Positions 40,225-47,786 of a DNA stretch of 64,000 nucleotides are shown here, piece after piece. The stretch's first letter is position 1; every line of letters begins with the position of its first letter. The translations under genes were made by a program, and so were the position numbers. Source of the DNA: Paenibacillus sp. JZ16 (GTDB taxonomy: Bacteria > Bacillota > Bacilli > Paenibacillales > Paenibacillaceae); assembly GCF_015326965.1 (NCBI RefSeq), contig NZ_CP017659.1:930001-994000 (forward strand). Reading direction: 5' to 3'. The notes below the pieces were generated by a model. That model did no database searches and was not told the DNA's origin. It saw only the letters and a program-made list of their open reading frames with translations.

Positions 40225-41160
40225 CTAGTCCATCATCATATCAACAACTTTTTTTGCAAACGCAGCATAGGATTCGATCAGATCCGGATTTCGATCAATG
40301 GCCCATCGAAGGTTATCGAACGCGCTTAATAGCTGCAAATGTCTCATATCAGCTAGGTTTTCTGCACTTATGCCGTACCCGTCTTGAAATGCTTTGAATT
40401 CTTCCGTATTCGGATTTCCGTCTAGCATTTGGCACCGCATCAGCCAAATCATATCCCCATGCGGTACCGTTCTTACTTCTGCATTGCCCCAATCCAATAA
40501 TATGACTTGTCCCGACTGATTGATAATCGTATTCTTCAATGAAAAGTCTCCATGGTTTAAACCGAAACGGAACCTTTCTTTCTTCAAATTCTCAAACAGT
40601 TTTCGCACTCTCTGCGATTTCGTATGATTGATTACTCCGAGCTCAATCAATCGATCATTCTCCGTCAAACTATTGATATTATACTGTACATATCCTAGCC
40701 AACTGCCGTCCGATCCTGCATGAGAAGGGGAGTGAAACTCACCATGGACCGGATCTATTAGATTTTCCCCATATCCCTTCACTGGGATCGAATGAATAAG
40801 TTTGGCATATTTGCCAAGCTGCCTCCAAACATCGGTCTTGAGAGCCGTACTATCTACCCCGTTGTCTCCCTCAACGAAAGCTTGAATCATATATGCGGTT
40901 TCATCAATTACACCAATGGTCAACACCTCAGGTCCGGGAATACCAATCGCGGCAGCTTGTTCAATACACCATTTTTCTTTCACATAGCTTGGAAATGCAG
41001 CTGAGTCGTTCATGCGAACTACGACTTTACGACTCTTGGTTTCAACTACGAAAACCTGATTTACGATGCCTTTTCCTATGATCTGGTAAGATGTTTTTAT
41101 TTCTTCATGAAGAAAACCGCTTGCAATTCGTTCTGCTTGCGTAGCTACAGACTCTCCCAC
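40225..41160 (-). CDS. aminoglycoside-phosphotransferase-family (APH) kinase
   Basis: KVVVRMNDS carries the ATP-binding lysine. LNHGDFSLKNTI is the catalytic loop and VILLDWGNAEV the metal-binding segment. The length is 311 residues. AGAGGGTG lies 7 bases before the GTG at 41160. It is distinct in sequence from the APH-like protein at 15955-17016, so this is not a local duplication. The substrate could be a drug, a sugar or an amino alcohol. It lies between the TetR group and the pectin locus. Confidence 0.82.
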   Translation of the reverse strand: MGESVATQAERIASGFLHEEIKTSYQIIGKGIVNQVFVVETKSRKVVVRMNDSAAFPSYVKEKWCIEQAAAIGIPGPEVLTIGVIDETAYMIQAFVEGDNGVDSTALKTDVWRQLGKYAKLIHSIPVKGYGENLIDPVHGEFHSPSHAGSDGSWLGYVQYNINSLTENDRLIELGVINHTKSQRVRKLFENLKKERFRFGLNHGDFSLKNTIINQSGQVILLDWGNAEVRTVPHGDMIWLMRCQMLDGNPNTEEFKAFQDGYGISAENLADMRHLQLLSAFDNLRWAIDRNPDLIESYAAFAKKVVDMMMD

Positions 41161-41248
41161 AGTTTATCACCCTCTAAAGTGTCGTATTTCGAATAGATTA
41201 CCACACTTTTTTTGGAAAGTACGTTTATAACTAAACTATCCTTGTGCG

Positions 41249-42535
41249 TTAACTTAATGAGATAGCTGGGGGAACCTCCCCGCCCGGATACAATGTCGAG
41301 CAGGACAAGCGTTTCGGCTGCGACAGCGGAATACCCGAAGGGATCTCGCTCAGATCCGCAGGCATGCTCGAATATATGGACGCGGTTTCACTGCTGTATA
41401 TAATGACTTGCTCCGTATGGCTGCCCCATAGGTCAGCATGGACGGCATAGCCCTCGGAAGGAAACTCCACGACCGCGTTCATATGACCGTCATACAATGT
41501 TGGGAAGATGCCCCCACCGCGCCGGTATGCCAAAATATAGTCTGGCGCGCCAACCGCCCACCCGCTCAAAGGCTCGATAATCGTAAGCCAGCCGGGTGTC
41601 TTCCGGTCTTCCTTCCACACCTCTTGTCCGCTGCTGTCAAGCAGGAACAAGGCGTCCTTGCCAATTAAGCCCTTACCGTCGTCCTCTCTCACGAGTCGAT
41701 CCAGCCCGGCAATTTGCATTCCCGGCAAGTCGCTTCGGAAGCGCCCGAGCGCTATATGCTGGGACTCGATTGAGCCTTCGTAGCGCCATAATTCCTTGCC
41801 GTAACGGTCATACATGACCGTTACGCTCCCTCCGATCACAAGCTCAGGCTCTCCGTCGCCGTTCACATCACCGATCCAAATGCAATCGGCGTGATCATCC
41901 AATTCACGGCAGCTCCATAACGGCGTGCCGTCATGGTCCAGCAGCGTATAACCGGCCATCACTTCGTCGTATCCATCACCGTCCAAATCATATGCCCAAG
42001 GGAAATGGCCGGGGTTGCCCTCGTGGGTCCAGAGCAAATTGAAGTTCCGGTCCATAGCCCACATGCGATGATAACGATCCTTAAGAATGAAATCTCGCCC
42101 ATTCGGGTTGCCTACTAAATTCGCAATGATAATGCAGTCGTGCGCCTCAGGGTCCGGAAGCTCATGGGACGACCTAACGCTTCCGTCGTGCCCGTTGATG
42201 ACGATGAGCCGGCTATCCATAACGCACAGCACCTCCAACCGGCCGTCTCCGTCGATATCGACAATTTGTGCCGGATAGTCCGACCCTTGGCTGCCTGCTC
42301 CCGGATCCGGCTTCCCCGTTTGCCAGAGCAGATTCCCCTCTAGATCAAACGCAGTGAGGCACTGCACCTGATGGGGAATATAACGCACGTCTTGGCGGTT
42401 GTCGGGCTGCACGAGCAGCATCTCCATCCGGCCGTCTCCGTTTAAGTCGCCGAGCAGCATTTTACAGCGTGGACCTGCCGCCCGTATATCCAGCTTGCCG
42501 ATGAGTATAGGTTCTTTGGTCATCCCTTGGTTCAT
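41249..42535 (-). CDS. FG-GAP/VCBS-repeat beta-propeller protein of the pectin locus
   Basis: Calcium-binding loops of the form DxDGDG or DxNGDG recur through the chain: LGDLNGDGRMEMLL, VDIDGDGRLEVLC, YDLDGDGYDEVMAG and GDVNGDGEPELVIGG. Such loops line the propellers of PL11 rhamnogalacturonan lyases, but here the N-terminal lyase domain is missing. There is no signal peptide, so it is cytoplasmic. GGAGGG lies 7 bases before the ATG at 42535. It ends the rhamnogalacturonan operon. It may be a reduced lyase, a binding protein or an uncharacterised enzyme. Confidence 0.78.
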   Translation of the reverse strand: MNQGMTKEPILIGKLDIRAAGPRCKMLLGDLNGDGRMEMLLVQPDNRQDVRYIPHQVQCLTAFDLEGNLLWQTGKPDPGAGSQGSDYPAQIVDIDGDGRLEVLCVMDSRLIVINGHDGSVRSSHELPDPEAHDCIIIANLVGNPNGRDFILKDRYHRMWAMDRNFNLLWTHEGNPGHFPWAYDLDGDGYDEVMAGYTLLDHDGTPLWSCRELDDHADCIWIGDVNGDGEPELVIGGSVTVMYDRYGKELWRYEGSIESQHIALGRFRSDLPGMQIAGLDRLVREDDGKGLIGKDALFLLDSSGQEVWKEDRKTPGWLTIIEPLSGWAVGAPDYILAYRRGGGIFPTLYDGHMNAVVEFPSEGYAVHADLWGSHTEQVIIYSSETASIYSSMPADLSEIPSGIPLSQPKRLSCSTLYPGGEVPPAISLS

Positions 42536-42563
42536 CCTACTTCCCTCCATTCCTCTCTTCGTA

Positions 42564-43361
42564 TTAAAACTTGATTAACTCGCCGCCTTTCACTTCGACG
42601 ATCTCTCCGTCCACGTTCAACCAGACGTTTAACGCTGAAGGGTTGTAAACAAAATCCAAGTCAGCTGCAAACTTCAACCTTTCGAATGCCTTGGCGTAAT
42701 CGACAAGCTCAATGTTGGTACAATACCAAATGTCCGGATTGCCCCCAATATAGGCACCAAACTCTTCCATAAGTTCCCAATTATCGTCGTTATCGAACTC
42801 GTAGCTGTGGCCCCATACGTACATCAGATACAGATATTGCTTTTTGTGCAAGCTGACGAAGGTTTCCGCATGCTTCATCAGGTCACGATTATGGTGGCAT
42901 GTCGGCTTCCATTCCAGAAAATCGTCCGGCATTCCGAAATGTCCAGTGCTGTCAACGACTCTGGCATACTCCATGCCGAGACCTGGCAGCATCTCTTTGA
43001 TTCTGTGGTTGTAAGAGCCGTTCGGATACGACATCCCACGCACCGTATAACCCACGATACGTTCCAGATTTCGCCGATCTTCCATGATTTCGTGCACGAT
43101 TTGCTCGTTCGGGCAGCGAGCGATCGTAGGGTGAGTCAGCGTATGTGCCGACACCTCGTGACCTGTATAGAGCGTTTTGACCTCATCTGCACCCACCTTG
43201 TCATGCGTTCCGACCAGTCCGGAATTGATATGAAAAGTTCCTTTAAGCCCATTTCGGTTAAACGTGTCTACCAGCCGCCGATCGGCGAATCGGCCGTCGT
43301 CGTAGCTCATCGTTAACGCTTTGTGCCGCCCTTCCGGAAAGCACATCAAAATTTTCGCCAT
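42564..43361 (-). CDS. NodB-fold polysaccharide deacetylase-like protein without signal peptide
   Basis: The CE4 motifs are present: LTMSYDDG with D21/D22, HTLTHP with metal-binding H73 and H77, and GMSYPNGSYN as motif 3. The C-terminal MYVWGHSYEF holds the last histidine. The chain has 265 residues and no export signal, which is unusual since most NodB enzymes act outside the cell. In this operon it would remove acetyl groups from imported rhamnogalacturonan oligosaccharides. GGAGG lies 9 bases before the ATG. Confidence 0.82.
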   Translation of the reverse strand: MAKILMCFPEGRHKALTMSYDDGRFADRRLVDTFNRNGLKGTFHINSGLVGTHDKVGADEVKTLYTGHEVSAHTLTHPTIARCPNEQIVHEIMEDRRNLERIVGYTVRGMSYPNGSYNHRIKEMLPGLGMEYARVVDSTGHFGMPDDFLEWKPTCHHNRDLMKHAETFVSLHKKQYLYLMYVWGHSYEFDNDDNWELMEEFGAYIGGNPDIWYCTNIELVDYAKAFERLKFAADLDFVYNPSALNVWLNVDGEIVEVKGGELIKF

Positions 43362-43535
43362 CCTGTTTCCTCCTTAGCGTATATACTCCACAGCAGACGT
43401 ACTGCAAATTCCCTTCGTCAATGAGCGGAGCGCAACTGACGGATAACCTGGTTTCACTGAGAAGCGGCCAGTACTAAACTGATCATTTGCCCCAATTAAT
43501 AAAGTCAACAAACATGGATGGCCCCCGCGGAAACA

Positions 43536-45803
43536 TCAGTTGCGATCACGTATGCATACACGAGGTAAATATAGATTTGGGGTAGGGACCTTCGCCCAAT
43601 CGATATCGGAAGCAAAATAAAAGCTTGTGTAGCAGGGCTGGTTATAGACCACATTCTGCCATGCGACACCGGTTCTGTACTGGGCATCATGCATTAACGT
43701 ATACAATTTTCGGTCGGTTACCTCGGTGCTCAGGTAGATCCGAATCGCCGAGCTATCCTTTGTTCGTACTAGCAGCTCTTCTCTCCAATCTCCGAAAACA
43801 TCAGCGACAAGGCAAGGATTTCCCTTCGTTCCGTTATTGGAAACTGCACCTTCTGCCGTAAGCAGCCTGCCTTGTTTCCAATCGTCGATTGTAACAGGCT
43901 CGTCGAAACTTCCGTTGATCACCTGTGTTGTCATGTTGGCCGACCACTTGATGCTCATGTTCGTGCCCGGAATCTGTTTTGCCATTTGGTCTCCTCTACA
44001 TGTCATCAAGCCGAATGCTTCATCGCTTTCATAACCCTCGCTGCACCATATTTGAAGCCCCTTTTGGGCCGGATCAACCTGTCCGATCATCCCGCGCCCT
44101 ACATCATCGACGGCGAAACCGCCGTGCAATACCTCGCCAGTAGCCGCGTCGCGCAGAGTGAATCCGTAAGGTCCCGAGTCACCGCTTTCATGCACCATGA
44201 AAATCTCCAATCCCTGCCGGTCTGGATCAATGTTCGCTACATGAAGGGCATCGCCGTGACCCAGCTTGGCGATTTTTCCAGGTGCCTTGCTTTCCGGTGG
44301 CATTACACCTCGGGAGCTGTATAACATGGATCCGTCATGATCGATGGTCGCCGACCCGTAAATAATTTCATGGCAGCCGTCCCCGTCTACATCTGCAATG
44401 CTTAAGGAATGCGCCCCTTGTTTAGCGAGGCTGCCAAAGTTCTCATTCCGGCCGTCCTCCAGACGGAGCGTATCATGAAAAGGATTATTCATCGAAACCC
44501 AACCGCTGTCAACGAACCAGTGCTCCTTAAGGTGCGTTCCGTCCCAGGAGTAAGCTGCGACGGCAGCCCGGGTATAATAACCGCGAGCAAAGATCGCAAA
44601 CGGTTTTTTCCCGTCCAAATAGGCAACTCCTGCCAGGAATCGATCCACGCGGTTTCCGGGCTCGATGCGATTCCAAGCATAATCCCCCCACATCAGACCG
44701 TCATCATGCCGCCCCGGCTTATAGGGGATCGTCTCCAATTCTTCGCCTGTTTGTCCTTGGAAAACAGTTAAATATTCTGGCCCTTCAAGAATAAAGCCCT
44801 CGAATGATCGCAAGTTGTTGCGCCCGCTCCGGCTGGGAGCATAGACGTCAAGAAAATAATCGGCCAGCCGCTCCGCATCCTCCTTTAGCAAAGGATAACT
44901 GTAACGACGATCGATTCCGAAGCATTCTTCCAGTGTAGAGGGCCAACGACCGGTCACTACCTCTTCATGCGAGTGCCAGCTCATAAACATATGGACAATA
45001 TGCCTATAGTAGTCCGCGCTGCACATTCGATAGTCGTCCTGATGACTATACCCCGCAGCCACATCCTCCGGAGGCATGGTTATATAGGTTTCGGAGGACA
45101 TTATACCTTCCTGATCGTACCTTATGACCTTCGTACCGGGCGCTGTCTTGAACATCAGCTCAGCTTTCCCGTCTCCGTCAAAATCATAGACCAGAAATTG
45201 TGTATAGTGAGCACCCGCCCGAATGTTCACACCAAGCTCAATCCGGTAGAGGAGAGTTCCGTCCAGCTTATAGCAGTCGATATATACCGGACCGGTGTAG
45301 CCGGAATGCGATACATCCTTGGCATTGGACGGATCCCATTTTACAAAGTACTCGTACTCACCGTCGCCATCTACATCCCCGACGCTCATATCATTTGCCG
45401 CGTATGTATAGATTTGGCCAGTTGGCGTGACGCCGTCCGCCGGTTTTCGAAGAGGTAATTCATAGTACGGACCGACCCAGGGAGTGACATCGGCACATCG
45501 GTCGACTTCCTGTCCGTCCACAACGGCACAAACATAATAAACCGATGTTAATGTCCCGCTGGGGTCCAAATAGTTGGTGGTGTCGTGGACAGCTGCGATA
45601 AAGTCGCCACTACGATACAGGTTGAAATTGGTGCCGATCATTCCGTTACCGCTATAACCGGTCACTTCATTCCCGAGCAATCTCCAGCTGAGAAAAATTC
45701 CTTCTGTTGTCGCTGCTGCAACCAACCCCCGGTCCAGAAATTCCATCTGTACCCCGGATGTCTTCTGTGCATCAAACTTGTGCTGTTCATGGACGGTTTT
45801 CAT
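43536..45803 (-). CDS. PL11 rhamnogalacturonan lyase (YesW/YesX family), cytoplasmic
   Basis: The enzyme cleaves the rhamnose-galacturonate bond of rhamnogalacturonan I by beta-elimination. The N-terminus (EFLDRGLVAAATTEGIFLSW) is the family's first domain without a signal peptide. The propeller follows with DVDGDGEYEYFVKWDPSN, YDFDGDGKAELMFKTAPG, GPEYLTVFQGQTGEEL, GNRVDRFLAGVAYLDGK and ADVDGDGCHEIIYGS. At 755 residues it is about 140 longer than the B. subtilis enzymes, partly because of an insert at about residues 262-337. Lack of a signal peptide suggests a YesX-like exo-role on imported fragments. GGAGGGG lies 10 bases before the ATG. Confidence 0.9.
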   Translation of the reverse strand: MKTVHEQHKFDAQKTSGVQMEFLDRGLVAAATTEGIFLSWRLLGNEVTGYSGNGMIGTNFNLYRSGDFIAAVHDTTNYLDPSGTLTSVYYVCAVVDGQEVDRCADVTPWVGPYYELPLRKPADGVTPTGQIYTYAANDMSVGDVDGDGEYEYFVKWDPSNAKDVSHSGYTGPVYIDCYKLDGTLLYRIELGVNIRAGAHYTQFLVYDFDGDGKAELMFKTAPGTKVIRYDQEGIMSSETYITMPPEDVAAGYSHQDDYRMCSADYYRHIVHMFMSWHSHEEVVTGRWPSTLEECFGIDRRYSYPLLKEDAERLADYFLDVYAPSRSGRNNLRSFEGFILEGPEYLTVFQGQTGEELETIPYKPGRHDDGLMWGDYAWNRIEPGNRVDRFLAGVAYLDGKKPFAIFARGYYTRAAVAAYSWDGTHLKEHWFVDSGWVSMNNPFHDTLRLEDGRNENFGSLAKQGAHSLSIADVDGDGCHEIIYGSATIDHDGSMLYSSRGVMPPESKAPGKIAKLGHGDALHVANIDPDRQGLEIFMVHESGDSGPYGFTLRDAATGEVLHGGFAVDDVGRGMIGQVDPAQKGLQIWCSEGYESDEAFGLMTCRGDQMAKQIPGTNMSIKWSANMTTQVINGSFDEPVTIDDWKQGRLLTAEGAVSNNGTKGNPCLVADVFGDWREELLVRTKDSSAIRIYLSTEVTDRKLYTLMHDAQYRTGVAWQNVVYNQPCYTSFYFASDIDWAKVPTPNLYLPRVCIRDRN

Positions 45804-45832
45804 AAATCGGCACCCCTCCTTAATATGAACAT

Positions 45833-46879
45833 CTATCCGTTATCCTGTTCTCCCGTGTTGTTCATTTCGATAACTGCGGAAAGTAAGGCAAGCGCAAGTC
45901 CCTGCCCCCAGCCCTGGGCCCATTTTTTATCCACTTCGAGATAACCCCTGATGTCGTTCATGACGGCGGTTCCACCGGATACGTTAAGCACCCGTCCTCG
46001 TTCGGAAATATTAGCCAGCACGCCCTTTAACGCCCGCTCTACATGTTTGGCATGAAGCGGATTATTCTGCATCACCATTGCCGCGGCAATGCCAGCCGTG
46101 GCTGACACCTCGCCATAAGCTTCCGGGTAGTCGAGCACGGTGCCCCAGAGGCCGTCATCCTTCTGCAGCTTTTTGATGGCGGCAAGCTGGTCTCGCAGCG
46201 AGCTTATAATATGCATAAATGGTGGGTACAGGTAAGCTTGCGGCAGCACATGTCCCACGCGTGACATCGTATAGGCCGCCCAAGCGTTGGCGCGTGCCCA
46301 ATACATTCCTGACATATGATCCTTATTAAGGTGGTTATATCCGTGATACCACAGGCTGGTATTCTCGTCCTGCAAATAATTAATATGCCAATAAAACTGA
46401 TGAAGTGCATCGTCAATAAGCTGCTTCTCCCCAAGCACCACGCCTGCTCGTAATAGGAAATATCCCGCCATAAACAGAGTGTCCGCCCAGCATTGCTCCG
46501 GAAAATCGTTTTTAGCCGACACCGTGTGCTGGAGCACACCGTCACCGAAACGCAGGGCGTTGTTCTCCAGATAGTCCACCTTGCTCATGATGATATCGAG
46601 GTATTTCTGATCCTTCGTCTGTTCGTAAAGGGTGAGCAGCATATGTCCCATCGAGCATGTGTTGACCGTCCATCCCGGAAGTCCTGCTTCGATATATTCA
46701 TCGCACCACTCTATCATCCGTTCCAAATATGCTTGCTCGCCAGTCACTTCAAAGGCACGGCTGATCCCGTAATAGGCGACGCCGCAAGGCCAGTCCCAAG
46801 TGAGATCCATGCCGAAGGTGTAGTCTGCAACGCACCCGACAACCTGCTTAAGATCGGCATTAGCAATAGTTAACTTCAA
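45833..46879 (-). CDS. GH105 unsaturated rhamnogalacturonyl hydrolase (YesR/YteR family)
   Basis: This alpha6/alpha6-barrel enzyme removes the unsaturated galacturonyl residue left by the lyase. The catalytic aspartate lies in CWADTLFMAGYFLLRAG (D133), with MYWARANAWAAYTM and QKDDGLWGTVLDYPEAY as substrate-side signatures. The length of 348 residues fits the family. No ATG is near, and AAGGAGG lies 9 bases before a TTG at 46879, which is taken as the start. It is cytoplasmic and lies 30 bases upstream of the lyase gene. Confidence 0.9.
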   Translation of the reverse strand: MKLTIANADLKQVVGCVADYTFGMDLTWDWPCGVAYYGISRAFEVTGEQAYLERMIEWCDEYIEAGLPGWTVNTCSMGHMLLTLYEQTKDQKYLDIIMSKVDYLENNALRFGDGVLQHTVSAKNDFPEQCWADTLFMAGYFLLRAGVVLGEKQLIDDALHQFYWHINYLQDENTSLWYHGYNHLNKDHMSGMYWARANAWAAYTMSRVGHVLPQAYLYPPFMHIISSLRDQLAAIKKLQKDDGLWGTVLDYPEAYGEVSATAGIAAAMVMQNNPLHAKHVERALKGVLANISERGRVLNVSGGTAVMNDIRGYLEVDKKWAQGWGQGLALALLSAVIEMNNTGEQDNG

Positions 46880-46957
46880 TTTGCAAAGCCTCCTTGGTCA
46901 AAGCCTCTACTGAGATGGAAGAGGCTTTGACAGTAATTATGGAATTAACGGTGTTTA

Positions 46958-47692
46958 CTACGATTTACTTTCGGCATATACGGTTAAATTCGCGTATTCT
47001 CCAATGAGAGGCGCCATCTGGCGGAAACCGAGCTTTCCGCCAGCGATTGGAAGCCCGTACGTGACGCCGTCGTCTTCCCACGAGAAAAGCGGAAGATTGT
47101 TAACGGCAAACGTAATGCGATGTCCGCTCTTAACGATCAGCATCCGGTATGGTCCGACTGCGTCCATGACACCCGGAATCGGGTCGGCACCTTGCGCGAC
47201 CAGGTGGAAACCGTAGCTTTTACGCAAATTGCATGTATGAAACTTCCGCTCCTCCGCCCACTTCCTCCGGAAGTAAGAAACGTGGAAAGCGTTCATTTCG
47301 CCGTGATGATACTGGTCGTATTCACCAGTCCGTGGCTTGATGGAAGAATCGAGCAAATCCCGGCCTTCCGTGCCGCTTGCGCTAAAAAACATAATCGCCA
47401 GGCCCGGCTCGCGTACCGGCCAAAAATCCCATGAGACGGCGGCGTCCGCCGGAAAGTTCTCCGGGCACCACAATACGAAATTGGCTCGCTGCCCCTCCGC
47501 CTCGTCGCGGACGCTTTCGAGCCGCATACGTCCCAAAGGAAACGTGATGGCTCCTTCTCCCTCCATTCGAAAATCCGCGACATGCTCGGGCTTGGAGAGT
47601 GGGTTTGCATAAATCGCACGCCAACTTTCGGGAATCAGCGGGCTTTTAGCAGTATGCACGACCCCTGTTTCGGTTGGTTGATCTGTTGTCAT
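46958..47692 (-). CDS. yesU: YesU-like protein (DUF1961)
   Basis: The chain matches the YesU/DUF1961 family, a beta-sandwich of unknown activity found in rhamnogalacturonan loci. Diagnostic parts are NFVLWCPENFPADAAVSWDF, GLAIMFFSASGTEGRDL, YHHGEMNAFHVSYFRRKW, CNLRKSYGFHLVAQGADPI and LPLFSWEDDG. AAGGAG is 10 bases before the ATG at 47692, which is preferred over the GTG at 47701. It lies between YetA and GH105 genes, as in related loci. The activity is unproven; a lectin-like or hydrolase role on unsaturated sugars is possible. Confidence 0.82.
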   Translation of the reverse strand: MTTDQPTETGVVHTAKSPLIPESWRAIYANPLSKPEHVADFRMEGEGAITFPLGRMRLESVRDEAEGQRANFVLWCPENFPADAAVSWDFWPVREPGLAIMFFSASGTEGRDLLDSSIKPRTGEYDQYHHGEMNAFHVSYFRRKWAEERKFHTCNLRKSYGFHLVAQGADPIPGVMDAVGPYRMLIVKSGHRITFAVNNLPLFSWEDDGVTYGLPIAGGKLGFRQMAPLIGEYANLTVYAESKS

Positions 47693-47786
47693 CGTATTCA
47701 CGCTCCTTTCTTCCCATGTCTGGGTTACCGCGCATGGGCGACGAGCGATAACCGAGCTGCATTACACATTAGCTTCCTGGCGGGCC

